Source: Rotaria macrura (taxonomy: Eukaryota > Rotifera > Eurotatoria > Philodinida > Philodinidae). Taken from it: a DNA stretch of 64,000 bases. Under the pieces are notes generated by a model. That model had not been told where the DNA came from, did no database searches, and saw only the letters and a list, made by a program, of their open reading frames with translations. The stretch's first letter is position 1; the number at the start of each line of letters is the position of its first letter. Made by a program: the position numbers and the translations under genes. Location: assembly GCA_900239685.1 (NCBI GenBank), contig OENT01000331.1, forward strand, positions 1-64,000. Direction: 5' to 3'. Positions 13,223 through 27,300 of this stretch are shown piece after piece.

Positions 13223-14408
13223 ATGTCATCATCTCCACTAAATCTTGATAAAACATTCGAACTTCTTCAAAAAACCTATCAGTTACAAACAACAGCAGCA
13301 CTAACGACGACGACGACAACAGTTGTTAATAATGAAAATCTAGCCAAAAATGTTTCATCATCGATAGTGAAAGTGTCGACTCATCAACCGTCGAGGAAAA
13401 CGTCTGTTCACGATATACATGAAGTAACCAAACTCGATCTTGACAAAGTTCGTCTCGCTCGGTTCTCCTGCCTTTGCCTTTTCCTACGTGCTGTTCTCTT
13501 CTCACTTTTAGCTTTTCGGAGAAATTCAAGAAAATCTTTCGCGTTTGAAATGCTTATTGGAAACGATGAATTCGGTATCGGCGATTCGAGACGAATTCCT
13601 CAAGTTGAAACAGCAGCTGTTCAACAAAATCACCGACTTCATCTATAAACTAGCCAATGAATCGGGAAAAAGGTATTCTTCATTTTGATTGATATGTTGA
13701 CATTTCCATTGTCTAGCGACTCGTTTGAACGTAGAGGATCGATTATATCGAGGGGCATCCAGTCCAATGTTGTCAATCACCATCCTCAAAATCTCGTCTA
13801 TTCAATCGAATACTTTCGCAGTCAATTAGTCAAAGCTCAATATTTATTCACTTCGTTGCATTCAGCGCGTTCGATTGGTCACGCCACGTTGGACACTGTC
13901 AATATCGTTCCTTCTGCCCCGTCGAACATCGGCCAGAGTCAAGTCAACAACGAAGATAAAATTCATTCTCAAGATTTAAATCAAATCAAAACGTAGGATG
14001 TTCACGATTTCAATTTCAATCTCTATCGGAGCTTCTCTATTTGCAGGGACATATCGATATTAGAGGACCATGCCTACGTATTGAATCAGCGTTACTACAG
14101 TCAAATACCCGATATGCATCAATCAGGTTTGCTCGGTTTTATCCGGAAGCAAGCACGAAAACGGAAAGTAACATGTTTTTCTTTTTTCTCCTTCTCAACT
14201 AGACGAAAATTTGGACAAATCTGACACCAATACTGGAAGAGCTTCCGATCCCAACCGTTTCATAAATCAACGTTTAAGATTCGCTCCGCTCAACGAGAAA
14301 TATTCCGCAAGATCTTCATTGGCATCGAATGAAAATTCGACGTTGGCCGATCGTTTTTATCGAAAGTGTCAAATAATCTGTTGCTTTTGTCGGCCGAATT
14401 ATTTATGA
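13223..14408 (+). CDS. Coiled-coil protein of unknown function (5 exons, 315 aa)
   Basis: Exons 13223-13447, 13512-13672, 13717-13992, 14047-14126 and 14203-14408 join in matching phases through introns of 64, 44, 54 and 76 bp with GT-AG ends, which strongly supports a real gene. The N-terminus (MSSSPLNLDKTFELLQ) is followed by a Thr run (about residues 38-44) and a Ser-rich stretch. Residues about 72-127 are helical and heptad-like (LFGEIQENLSRLKCLLETM, then an FLKLKQQL segment) and probably form a coiled coil. A less ordered region with an SIEYFRSQLVKAQYL helix follows. The C-terminus is Cys-rich (CQIICCFCRPNYL), possibly lipid-modified or metal-binding. I do not recognise the family. The start is the first ATG that gives this frame; the gene could have an earlier non-coding exon. 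Confidence 0.8.
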
Positions 14409-17400
14409 TATTATCTTAGTTCAATCGAGGATTCGTTCACCGTTTGTTAGAACGATGCTGGCATCGGATATTCTTGTTTTAATTGATTGTGTCATTTTTG
14501 TTCCCATCATTGAAATGGTGTCGACCGTCGATTTCAAACTTGATTATCACCTGTGAACGTGGACGAACTGAAATCGAGTTTCACGAATCGACACGCCCGA
14601 TCGTCCGACTCGATAACCTTCACATAGAATAAGTATTCAATTGACAAGAAATAACTTCCTCTTCACATGTTTAGTCAATCGATCGATCGATCGATGATAT
14701 TTATCTTTGTCGCTATTCGTCGATATTAGATTTAACATTCGGCGTTGGCCATACATGGAAATTTTATCATCTCTACCGATCAATACTTTTCCCTTCGTCT
14801 GCGTGTTTCTTTTTTTTCTCCTTTTAGCAGAACAACTTTGTTTAGGTGCAAACATAAAGTTTTTCTACATCGTTCTTATTTCTCATTGATTTTCTATTTG
14901 TGTTCGTTATTATCAAACAACAACAACAACGACAAGCAAAGAAATAATCGAATAAAAATCAATTTCATTTTCCTTCCATTCTTAATCGATGCATTCGCGT
15001 CGTTTATTACTTGTTCGGTTAATTCATTTACTCGCTTGCTCAAAAACAATCGAAGTCACTGTTTAATCCTTTGAATGTTTCTAAACGCAACCAGTGCGAA
15101 GCAAGGCAAGCAGCGGCCTTGAATCAATCTCTTGAACGACGAATGAACAACGACATGTTCAATGAAACCTTTCTTTTTCCAATAGAGTTTTTCCGACGCC
15201 GTCCTAACTGTGAAGTCAATCTTCGATTGACCGAGCCGAATCTTTCAGCCATGTTCGAATCAGTCAATCAGAGATCGATCAGCAACTTCGTTTTCAATAA
15301 ATCTCGAATCACTTTTCACCATCATCCAACACTCCGTGCCGCGAGTATCAACGAAAGCAAAGCAAATCTTTGATGAACAATGTTCTGCAGATACCAACTT
15401 TTCCGTGCCCTGATTCTAACTGCATCGCTGCTCAAGAGAATCAATCATTAAATAGAATCGAGTCGAAGAAAAATTAACTTCGATTGAAAATACTTAACTA
15501 GACTGAAATTCTTCATTATTCATCGAAACTTTCTTAACCTAAAACATGTCCGACTGACGACCGAATCTTAGGCTTTTTCGCCTCTCGGATCTCGGCCAAT
15601 GTTCGACTAAAGATCTTTCGTAGAGCACTAGTCATACTGGTTACGTGCTTTGAATTCCTTGTCAAGATTTCATTCAGATAGATTCTCTGTCGAGTTCTTT
15701 CATTGGTGCGTTGACTAGTGAAGCTTTCAACGACAGGCAGTCATCCTAAGGGTGATGTGAGTCTCCGAAGTACTACGGTTTTCCGACAAGCTCGGCTCGT
15801 ATAAGAATCTATGAGAGAAATCGTTCAATATCTTGACGAAATCTTAACGATGATTTAGAATCGCTTACCGATTGTGATCAGTCCTCTCAATAGATTTTCA
15901 CTCTAAACCTCATCGGCGTTCGTGAAGCCGACGGTAACGACAGTTGCTCATAAACTTGAACACTCATGTCGGGATAGATGATCGGACGTTAATTTCCGAT
16001 CGATTTCTTTTCTCGCCAAGTCAAACTGAATTCGGACGTGGAATTATTTTGGATTTCCAGATGAGTTATTTCGATGCTTGTCAAGTGATTGATGAGATTT
16101 TTTGCTTTCTCGCCGATTTCTACACGACATCAAATCGATAGATGGGCGTGTTCCTTTTTCATCAAACTTTTCTGTTATCTGCATTGTCTACGGGAAAAAT
16201 TTCATTTCGCTAAAGAAAGTCGAAGGCAAATCGTCGACGTGATGAAATATTTGCTGGGTGCCGAAATCTATTTCATTTGTTTATTTCTTTTAAACGCTCG
16301 ACAAGCTTCGCTTCAGTTCACACTGCCCTTTAATTCTCGTCGAAGCAACGGAAAATAAAATTCTGATTCGAAATCGAAACAGTTTCTTTCCTCGTTTCAA
16401 CAATCCGAGTTGGCTCGGACGACAATCAAGTCTCGTATTCGGTTGTCGAGAAAGTCGATGTGAAGGCAAATGTTGAAAAATGATTTTCTTCGATTTCAAA
16501 TCGATTTTCATGAGAAATGAACGAAACAAAAACGAATGGTGAAAACTGACGAAAGCCAATCGAGGGATAATCTAAGAGAACACTGCAAATAAACCTGTTG
16601 CTCGTTCGAGAGATTCAAGGTATACGTAATTCAATCGGCATGAAAACTTCGAATACATTCGATCTGTCAGTCTTGATTTGTTTTAAATATTCTCATTCAC
16701 GTTGAATAGAATCGACCACGATCTTCTCCTATTAATTTAGTAAGAAAATCTCGATGAAATTAAAATTTTTCTCCGCTTGTGTTCAGATCGATTTTCGTCT
16801 CGCTGAAATAAACGGAAAGGTTTTGTTTTCAACGAAAATTACTTTTCACTGAAAGCCAATTAAGTTGAAACTTGAATCCAAACAACAGATGGACGACGAA
16901 CAAATATCATTCGAAGGGTTTTCGGTCATCTAAGCAGCAGAAATTTGTTCTCGTGACAACGTCGAGACGATTTCTATTTATGGTAAACAAGAATAGTTTT
17001 CGTCTAATTCCACTGAACAAGCTTCTTCTCATGACAAGCGGCAAGTTCTTTCGGCTCAACGTCGAAACTATTCTAGTATTTCAACGATCAACTTAAGTTG
17101 CGAAAAATTATCGATTTAATTATCTTTCAGCTCGACTTCAAAAAGAAGACGTCGCCTTCACTTATTTATTGTCAAGATTAAGATTATCTTTTCCATTTCA
17201 ATAAATTAGAAAACGAGAAACTATTTCGCAACGCAACTCTATTGCTCTTCTCCTTCGCTAGTGTTTTTACTTTGCAACTTGCATTTTATTCAATGGCGAA
17301 AACAATGTGTTCGTGTGAACTCTTTATCCATATGCAAACGTGAGAACGATGGAGGAGCCTTTCGATTCTGCTTAATTTTATCTAAATTGAACATTCACTC

Positions 17401-19147
17401 ATTTCTCTTCTTGATTAAAATCAATGAAATCTATGAATTCAATCGGCAGATTAGCAATTTAACTCGATCGAACGAGTAATAATTCGTTTCGAGCATTGTT
17501 TCGCCGTCAGCGTAACTCAAATGTCTAATCATTGTTTTTCCATTTAATCTTATTCGTTGTCATTCGTTTTATCCATTTAATTTACGTCTTACAATGATTG
17601 TCTAGATTTTATTTGTCTTCTATATAAAAAAGAATTCATCGACTCAAAATCAATCGACTAATTTCGAACTCAATGATAATTAAATTAGCATAACATCCAT
17701 ATTCTTTCTGCAAGCGTCGAACGAGAACATATAAAAAATTGTAGGAAAAGATGTCGCTGTCGAGCTTCGATTCAGAGAATATAAGAATTTCCTAATGAAG
17801 AAGACGCGACTATCGGCAATTGTAATGTTTCTCAGACGGCAAGTCGCATTCAACAAAGATTCGAGCTGAATTAACTCACATTTATTAACGATTAAGTTGC
17901 AAATATAATGAAACGTTTTCAGTTTGTAAATCATGTGCGATGGATGAATGTTGAGCTATCTTTCAAGTAAATCACATGACAACTGATTGTGTATAAATAT
18001 ATTTTCTATTTTTCTGCTGCAATTCGTATTGTCTTCGTCTGCTTTTTATTCGCAGCTAATTCAAATTTGGGCGACCATCAATTTAACACGCAACGAAACC
18101 AGTGACGAGTCATTGTCTTGTACCCTGACAATCCTAGCGAATTGATTACGATTTAAATTGAGCAAAGGATATTGTCAGAATTATCGGTAGTCTTATCACA
18201 TCTGTTCACCGTCTCCCCGATGCTAATCGATCTACTCACAAGTGTTATGGCAAATCCATAAGAGAGCGTCGATTAGGTTTTCGAGCTCGTCCGTCTTCGC
18301 ATTTATATTTGACCTCTGAATTCTGTCAACTGTTGAAAACAATAGAAGATCATCTCAGACACTTGAAATGTATTGCCAATGAAAGCAATCATTACTGCTA
18401 CCGAAATCCAAAGGTTAATCTGTTCTAATACCCTGACACGTGGTTGTTCGACTATTGACTAACTCATTTCAGTGATCGAAATTTCGACGCAGATTTCAGA
18501 GCTTTCCTCGTGCCATTGTCGGGTGTAGAGCAATGGCGACATCCGGACTATGTCAAGCAGAGGTCGACTATCGATAGTAATGCTCGAGAAGAAACCAATT
18601 TCAAGAAAACTTTTGCTATTTTCGTCGGGCAAGTCGTCTAAACTAGAGGATCTCATTGTACTACATGACGATGTTAATCGATTTTTGCCCGATCGATCTG
18701 AGAGTTCCTTTGGAGACAGTTGAGATTTGATTTCAGAGATAATTAGGTAGACGCGTGTTTTTGAATAATTTCCATGTCTTTTTTGTTTCTATGAGAAGAG
18801 CGAATCGATCACTGTTGACTTTTATAACTTCATGAATTCGTGTAGGAAAACGAATTGATGTTGTCTGAGAACAAGTAAATCATTGCACGCCGAATGAGAG
18901 TAGTCTGAGTGGACTTTAGAATGTTGAGTTGTCCTTGTTACGGTCTACGGTGAAAGCGAATCGATAAAAGTTGTACAGGGAGTACGATCGAATATTTTCA
19001 ATGAGAATGTTTGTCGAGTGAGCAAAGTAATTGAAGCCGAATGATGAAGGAGAGGAACGAAAGTGGAAGGAGAGAATTCGAAGATTTATTTGTTTGACAA
19101 ATGGTGATTCTAATTACAGAAAACGAGAGAACTAGAGCGACAGTAAA
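14409..19147. other. 4.7 kb intergenic region, nothing recognised
   Basis: TCGA-rich non-coding DNA between two convergent genes. It includes a short (TCGA)n run near 14680 and several open stretches of 60-100 codons (for example 15071-15373 +) with no recognisable domain and no splice-supported partner. Confidence 0.5.
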
Positions 19148-22100
19148 TTATTCAAGTTTATATATTTTGAGGGCCGAAGGTTTTTCGGTTCTAATAGCCA
19201 TGTAGGATGCATCAGTTGAAAGTGAGATGTTGCGAATATTTTTAATCTTGGTTTCTTTGACTAATCTTGTTTTTCCTTGCTGATCAACAATCCACAGCTG
19301 ATTTGTGAACCAATTGACGAAGAGCCAACGTTGATCATGAAGCGGAATGAGCATCGAGAAGAACTTGTGTTGATTTTCGCCGTGATCCATGGGAACACCG
19401 CGTCGAACTCGAACCATATCACGCGACATCAAATCTAATCGCCACTTCAAATCATCTTGTTGCATTATCGATAAACAAATATGTTCGTTATCACATCGAA
19501 CATCACGAATTCCAATGTCTTTCCCTTCGGAGCACTCGCTTTTCGAATACCGTTTCTCCAATTTCCATTCTAACGTCGGCGAAACCCGATATTGGTCGAT
19601 GTGAATACCTTTATGGTAATTGATGTATAGATCCCTGTCGAACGGCGACAATGACGCTAACACGTGTGTTCGATCCGATGCTTTTATTGACTCGACTTTC
19701 GTCGGAACAGTTGACAAGCCCTTCGTTGGATCGTATAAATAAACCGAATGGATTGTTAATATAACAAATAATGATAATGATGACATCCAACATATGTCAA
19801 CCAAAATACCTTCAATAGAATAAATATTCAAGTCGGTTGTCTTACTCCGCATTTCTCTTTGCCGATAGAATCGACTCGTTCTCCTGTTCACTTAGGATTC
19901 TCAATGAAAACCTTGATGCTTCGCTTAGTTTTTCGTCTATTCGTGCCACACATCCGTGACGATCCATCGACGTATGAACATAAGACGACATGAACGACTG
20001 TCGGCGCAAAGTCACCGTTTCGTCACGAATCTCTTCTTCGATCCGGCCACTGAGAGAAAATCTGCGCCGACGTTTGATTTAATGTTGAACAAGTTCTCGA
20101 AGAGGAACAGCGAAAGAGAGGAGACGAATGTGTCTATTCAACGGCTTTTATTAGAACTGGCGAAATGATTCGAAAACAGAAGTGATCGAATTATTTCAAT
20201 CAACCGTTTTTTGTTCGCCATCGTCGGAGGAAAACGAAGACCCGTAGCAGCACGTTTTAAGGTGATTAGATGTTCTAATCGAATTTGACATCTGAGAATA
20301 GAAAATCTGATCTCGATTGTTAATGCACCAGCAAGTCTTTTATTCTGGTTGAAAGTTCTCCCGATTTGTTTTTCACTAATAATCTATTGTCATTTAACTG
20401 CCTGTCCAACGGTGAAACCAAAGTCAATCGTTCGATAGATGAAAACGAAAACAAACACATTCGAACATACGACCCGTCTTTTTCTCGCCTTCAATAGCAA
20501 TTAAATATGAAGAAATAAACTATATGTCAGTTCCGAGAAAGCGCATCTAAACCTTGGAAGTTAACCAGTCGACAAGATAAAGTATCTTTCCGATAAACTC
20601 GATTTGTAGATCAACGTGACAACAAGATCATCAATCATGTTTTCCAATCGGCGATTGAGAAGAGCAACGGCTAGTTGTTAGTTCGATTCACTTATAAGCA
20701 GAAGATCGAGAAACTCATTCGAAATACGTAGACGCTTGACACAAGAAATAATCATCTAACGCTTAATCAACTTGAGCGAAACAAATTCTTCTTGATCTCG
20801 TCGTATGGATCGAGCGTGTCTTGTCTCCTACTCTCCACTCTCCATCACGAAGAATACTAATCGATATCTCCAGTCGAGTTGGACAGCGGAGAGAAAAAGG
20901 CGAAAGACTCAAGTGTTGTAACCTCGTGCCCTAATTCTCGTCACAGGAATGAATTGGTTTTAAATCGAAAACTATTTGAAATCTTTTCGTTGGAAAAGAA
21001 ACGTTTTGCGCGTTCTCGAAGAGCATCAGAAAGAAAGGTTAGAAAACATTGATCAGATATAAAGAGCAATGCGCGCCTGTTCATACTCGAAACAGATAAT
21101 TAACGGTTGTTGCCGATTAGACTCGAGGCAAACAAATGGCCCGTTCCGTCAAATAGGCACTCGCGTTCTTTTGACTCTCGACGTTAGGAAATTCGATGGG
21201 CTTCGTTTAACTGTTCAGTTAAAGGAATCAATTTGAGCATCGAAAAGAACCCCGATCTCTCGCTCACGCCGAGAACTCGTCACTGCGTTGATTACACCCA
21301 TCCTCGAGAGACATTTCTCTCGATGAAAATATGCGACGAGTAAAAATCATTCATCGTCGACAGTCACATTTGTCGAGAGAGATAGAAAATATCGATACTC
21401 GTTTAACTTCAACTAAAAAGTAAATTCATGGACGAGCAACGAGTATCAACGAATTCACGCTGTCTCCTCAGCTCGAAATCCGTCTCTATATTCAATAAGA
21501 CAGTGACGTGTACACAAAATCGAGTCCTCTCGCACTCGTCTCGCTACCCTTGGAAAACTCTGCCATTTTTTCATGATGAACACAAAATCTGTCTTAGATA
21601 AACCTATCGGTTGATATAATCTTTAAAACGATCAGCATTGTTCCACGGACTCTTTCTGTAGTCCTAAACTTGATCGTCTTCTCTCGCTTAACTTCATTGC
21701 TGTTTCGAACATCGTTCTCATTCGAATACTACGAATTAAATTCAGATAACGTGCGCTACCATACCAATAGAACAGATGCCGCTCAACTTGCCGAAGCTGC
21801 AGAAAATAGCAGGCTCTAAGATTGAAATAAATTCCAACTTGTTTCTTTTTTCTCGAATGCTTTCAATCGATAGAAGACAACAGCCGCTATCCTATGCGCA
21901 TGGCAGTGACTTATGAATCATTTCATCGTGCTTCAATGTTTTGAGAAATTTTCAGCGATGTCCCTCGCGTGTAACTCGAACATCTTTCTACACTTTGACA
22001 GGTGACAAGTGGCATCTTGCAGTAAAATGACACTATCTTGATTCAGTAAGAAATGAAAAATCTTCTAGATTTCGCAGATTCTATGTCGACGAACGAACGA

Positions 22101-24385
22101 CTTGTGGACAATTTAGAAAGCTGATCATATCATGGCAACAGCTTGAAGATCTATTTCCTCGTACCTTGATGACAATTTCAATTTTTATTCAATTGTCATA
22201 TTCGGAGAGTGCTAAGACTCAATGCAAAGCTTGTGTTGAGCAAGAACTTAGTCAATCTCAAGTTAACATATAAATAAGTCAAGGCCATGTTCCGCGATTG
22301 AATTGAAATGAAAATTTTGAGCAAAGGACATTGAATTAGAACGAATCACTGTTATTCAGCTCAACTAGTTGAATAAATGTTTCATCTTTGTCGTCGAAAA
22401 TCTATTTGACTCTCTTGCCGATATGATCTCGGATGACGAAATAGAAAACAATGACACTCACACCGTTCAAGTCAAAATTATGAGGAGAGAAAGTTGTTGC
22501 AGATTTTCGTTATCTAAAACGAGCTGTTTGTCAAATAACTTCGTTTAGATAAAAAGTCAACTCTCGTTAATAGATAAATCCAAACGGATTGGAACTCGTA
22601 GGCTCTTATTTTCGATATTGTTCCATTGCCGTGGAATTCGAGAAACGCTTTTTTTTATGCTCCAGTTCCTTTCGGTTCGAAAAGAGCTAAACTCAACGGA
22701 TGCGAATGAGAAGTGCGTCTAGCAAATATTAATGTCGTAAGATTTATCATTTCGATAAACTGAAAACGCAAATTGACGGTGACGAAGATTTTCTTGTCCC
22801 GGTTTCGGTCGAGAATCTGTTCGTTGGCACCTCTTGCGAGACAAAGCCAAGTGTAGATTAATAGTCGAGGAAACGAAAGAGAAACTTGGTTGACACATCA
22901 ATTCAGCTGCACACAAATGTATTCTCAGTTAGTTTCAACGCAAGACGAGCGATTCAAAATGAATATGATTCTGTTGAATGGATTCACAGATTGACAACTG
23001 ATATTGACATGGGAGAAAACGATTTCCGGCAAGGTCCCTCTTCTCCTGTCATCGTCGTTTGCTTAAGTGTGGAGAAGAGCGCAGGGGGATTTCGTTGGTG
23101 AACAACTTTCGTTCAACTCTATGGGCCATCACCGAGCCGATCGCCAATGTCTGCTGAGAGGAATATGTAGGTAAATGAGAATCAAGTCAAAACATGAGAC
23201 TGTAATCGGTACGAAGATTCGTTGGAATCTCGTGGCTTGCCACGGGAAATGGCAAACGAATCGAATTGGGCTCCGATGAGATTCGACCAGTGAGGAAGAA
23301 AACGAGAGTGGTCCGATTATGACGAAGAGTTTGACGGAGCTTTAATGTCGGAGAAGAAGAAACAGAAGTTGAATGATCAATTGGCGCAAAAGGAAAATAA
23401 AAGACGAGTACGTACCATAATCATTGTCGTTCCATTCGAATTCGTGAACTTTCTTATTGAAATCAAATAAAATCAACTTCTTATTATCATGAATAAGAAC
23501 GTGTTTGTTGGAAAAGGCCAACGTCGATGAATTTGTTTCCAAAAGATAAGTTTTCAATGGTTCAGGATTCAATGCGAATATTTCCATAATTTCAACCGAA
23601 TTCGTTTTCTTCTTTTTCGCCGCCAATTGTTTCTCGTCTTTCTTCGATTCGTCGTCGCTTAAATCGTCCAACGGATCTTTTTCGCCGTCGTGTAAACGAG
23701 CAGCCAACGCCATTTTCGCTATTCGAATCGGAACAGAAAAGTTTCTTATGTCAGGCAGTTGAACATTTAGCCATTGGCGATCATTTATAATGTCGACTTC
23801 GCTTTTGATGTGATTTAGAAAGCCCTAGAATTTTCCAATACAAACAACAAATGAGAACTCTGGTCTTTGTATTCGAGAGAGTAGCGTGTGGACATGCTCG
23901 AAATTCGACTTCGGGCTACACAACTCTTTCGAATCGATCTGATCTCCGAGAGACAGCAAAACGGTTCAAACCTGAATTTGTTGAGCTTTTTTCGAATTGT
24001 CGTGCGAATCATTGACTATTTTATCTATCTTCGGTATAATTCGAGTTTTTAATTGTTCGACCATTTTCAATCTGTATTTTTCCAAGTCGGGTTGAAGTTC
24101 TTCATTGTAGATTTTGTTCAAATCGGCCAAACGTTGGGTGAAGATTTGCCCGAGATGATTGACCGCCGCTGAATGCCATTGTTCTAGATCTTGTTGACAT
24201 TTGACATGAACCTGAGCTAATGAAAATGTTTCTAATTGATTCAATTGCTCATGGGCCATCTCGGACAATGTGTAAACAGAATCGGATAACAATTGAGACG
24301 AACATATGTGCTCAACATTAGATTTCGATAAACATTGAGAACAATATTTAGAATTATTTTCTTTATTTTTTATATCGAATGACAT
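19148..24385 (-). CDS. Zinc-motif, coiled-coil and beta-propeller-like protein (3 exons, 494 aa)
   Basis: Exons in transcript order are 24385-23972, 23824-23416 and 19809-19148. They join in phases 0 and 1 with donors CAG|GTTTGA and TATG|GTACGT and acceptors ctag and gaag; the total length is a multiple of three. Residues about 14-30 hold a small Cys/His cluster (YCSQCLSKSN, then HIC). Residues about 35-137 are a long amphipathic helix, probably a coiled coil. A charged linker lies at about 184-212 (DDLSDDESKKDEKQLAAKKK). The rest looks like beta-propeller blades: short strands such as HVLIHDNKKLILFDF, LTIHSVYLYDP, WLFVNWFTNQLWIVD and SYMAIRTEKPSALKIYKL. The layout recalls TRIM/NHL-like or WD-type proteins, but no RING is present. 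Function is unknown. The second intron (3.6 kb) contrasts with the 147-bp first one. Confidence 0.72.
19810..23415 (-). other. 3.6 kb intron of the propeller-like gene
   Basis: The strong donor GTACGT lies at 23415-23410 on the minus strand, and the exon that continues the propeller blade begins at 19809. No nested gene or mobile element is recognised inside, only TCGA-rich DNA with short open stretches on both strands. A missed small exon cannot be excluded, but none is needed to keep the frame. Confidence 0.6.
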
Positions 24386-27300
24386 TCTTTAAGTGTGTAT
24401 TCTCGCTCTCACACTATTCCTTGGGTATCTGTTATTCAATGACGATTCTATTTGACGAATCATCGACAATAAACGCTCTAACAAAGAACATTTCGTCGAA
24501 CCAATCAGATTTATTGATCGAAATATATATTATTTCGCTTGTTCGTTCGGACGAATACAAAATGCATTAATGGAACGAAACACGTTTTATACTCAATAAA
24601 AAAAGAAATAATACAACTGGAAAGATTTTCAAGTTTCTTTCTCCTCATCCGAAGGTTTTTATTCGAAAAAAGAAAATTGTCGTACTCTCTTTTAACAAAG
24701 TCATGACGCTGTGACCGAAATTTCAGTCATATTCGATTGATACTTGATTTAATGATTGAGAATCGTCCTAATTTGACTTCGTTGACAGACGACTATGTCA
24801 TACGAACACACACTACTGACCATGAATTTAACTTCAAGGATTTGCTTTTAACGATCATCTCAGTTAGAATAAACGGCGGCCTTTTGCCTTTCCAAACCTA
24901 ATCTCACTTTCTTGACAAATGTGACAAAGATGTCGAAGCAGTGAACAACTCGTCGATAGTCACATAAGCCAAAGTTGGACCAGGAGAACATGAATTTTAT
25001 TTTAATTTCAACGAGCAGCCAACGATTTACGAATGCCGATTCGAATGTTGAAAATCTCTATTTTTCAATGTAAAAGTTCGATGCATTGTAAAATGCCGTT
25101 TGATACACGAGAAAAACAGACTATCAGTAAAGACCTAACTTATAAGACTTGCCGCACGACGCCATTGGACTCTTTCATGAAGATTTCGACTAGATAAACA
25201 AAATATTATATTGGCGAATGCTTTTCTACGGAATGAATTTATGTAATATCGTATATTCCATGGCTCTGTTCGTTCTTAAAACTGCCGATTAATTGATTTT
25301 CTTGTAAACAACGACAAATAGATAATCAGTTTAGACATTTCTCGAGCTCGGTCAAATTTCATTCGTTTCATTTCTTTTATCTGATTCGTTGATATTACAA
25401 ACGAAAGCTGTTCATTAGATTTATCGATCATTTTCGTTGCGAGATCATCTGCATCCTTTCGGACAATTCACTTTTATATCGAAGAAACAACAGTTGATTA
25501 TTTGTCGCAATGGCGAAATTCAACCAGCTCCTATCTCAATCTTCCATCGTTTCGAGACGGTGATGGACACTAAACTTCAGCTTTCAGTCACAGAAACAGA
25601 ACAACTCTGAAGCTTTAGACCCCAGTTAGGTCATAGTTTGAGTATTCTTGGCATCCTCTAATAGTGAAGGCGAACTGTTGGTATGAATCGATGATATTCG
25701 TCTATACTTTCCGAGTATTAAAAGTATTGACACGCCGATGGTGAGCTGATTCATCGAGCTGTACAAGATATTCGGAAAGGAAAATGGCGCGGTCGTCTCA
25801 CAATGAAAGTCTCCCTCCTGCAGATCGACTCTTTTATTTCGAAATGGAAAAGCGTTGTGGAAACATTTGAAAAGTGACATGAGGAATTCGTTGTTATTTG
25901 ACGATATCTTGTTAAAATCTTAGAAAGTTCTGTGAAAGTTCAAACAATTTTGAGGAACGCACTTAGAATCTTGCCTCGATTCCGTTGCGTAACACTGAAT
26001 AGAATTTGAGAAAACCTGCTCGTCAGATTGGTTATTTTAAGGAAAAATAAGGAAGCGAACATGTTTTTGGTAAAGCATTGATTTCAAAAGTGCTTCGCCT
26101 TATTATTTGTAGCCGGTTTGAAGTAGCTCAAGATAAATATGATTATTCATGATGTTGAAACGAACAAACAGCTGAACGCAGAAAACTCTGCGGAAAGGCC
26201 GTTCAACCAGTTGAAGCGAATGCAACGCGGGATTGTTTCTCTACCGTTCAGCAAGGGTAAATGTTAAGAGAAAACTTCTGATTTTTCTCGTTTCTCTGAG
26301 TTAAAATCCTTTTTCGGCAGTTTCCAACTGCCTGTTTTTTGATTGCCGAATGCCCTAAACAGAATTCTAGTAATGATTGTCTATCTACCATAGTATCTAA
26401 TCATTTGTTGCGATGCTTTCATTCATTTCTATAGATCTATGCTCGTTTCGGACGTTATCAAACGTACTGGAAAGCACAGGAAAACGAGGGAAATCGACGT
26501 TCGTCTTCGTTATCAGAACTCGTGTTTGCGAACGAGAAGCGATGGTCGGCCTCCGTTTTTCATCCATTTGCTCTGTCTAAAGTGTTTTCAACAGATTTCC
26601 TTCTGTTCGGCAAACTAGTCGACTGTGATTCGTCAATGGACGTTATAAGGCGATGAAGAGGAGATCTAAGATTTCGTTCTGCACTATGATCGCCTTTGTT
26701 TTTATCTTAATAAGGAGAAGAATTCCGATGAACATAAAAGACAATATCCTATTTTAGAGAAATAATCCGTCGATTGAAAAGTGATTGAGAACGAGAATCA
26801 GCAGGCTTATAAACTTGATCGAAAGCGTGTCTGTTTAGGAAACAAAGCAACAGTTTCGATGAACAAGAAAAGAGAGACGAAAACGAAAATTGAATGAAAG
26901 ATATTCCGAATGAGCGAAAAACTAAATAGTCTACGATGAAAGAAAGTCAAATAGATTTCCTTTTCATTCACTGGTCCTCAATTCGACTTACGAACGAATT
27001 CCCAACTCGATGATGAATCTTAATCGAGATGAATTCAATTAGCACTTGTACGAATCGTTGATCGATGAAGATCTTTCGTCCTCTCACCTATATTCACATC
27101 AGTGAAATTTGGCAACAACTCTGTCAAACAGTCCGCAATTTCTAGTCCAGAATGTCATCTGATCATTATCCGTTATGTCGTTGGAACGTATTTATATGCA
27201 TGTATAGTTAACTGTTCTCGTAGTTTTTATATCCTATTCGAGAGAAAGAGCGTCGTTTCATACCCGAACAACCTCGTGTAAAACTTCGATCCTTGTCAAC

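Noticed and set aside
15071-15373. 100-codon open frame on +
   Set aside because: No recognised domain, no splice partner and no low-complexity or motif structure; indistinguishable from background frames.
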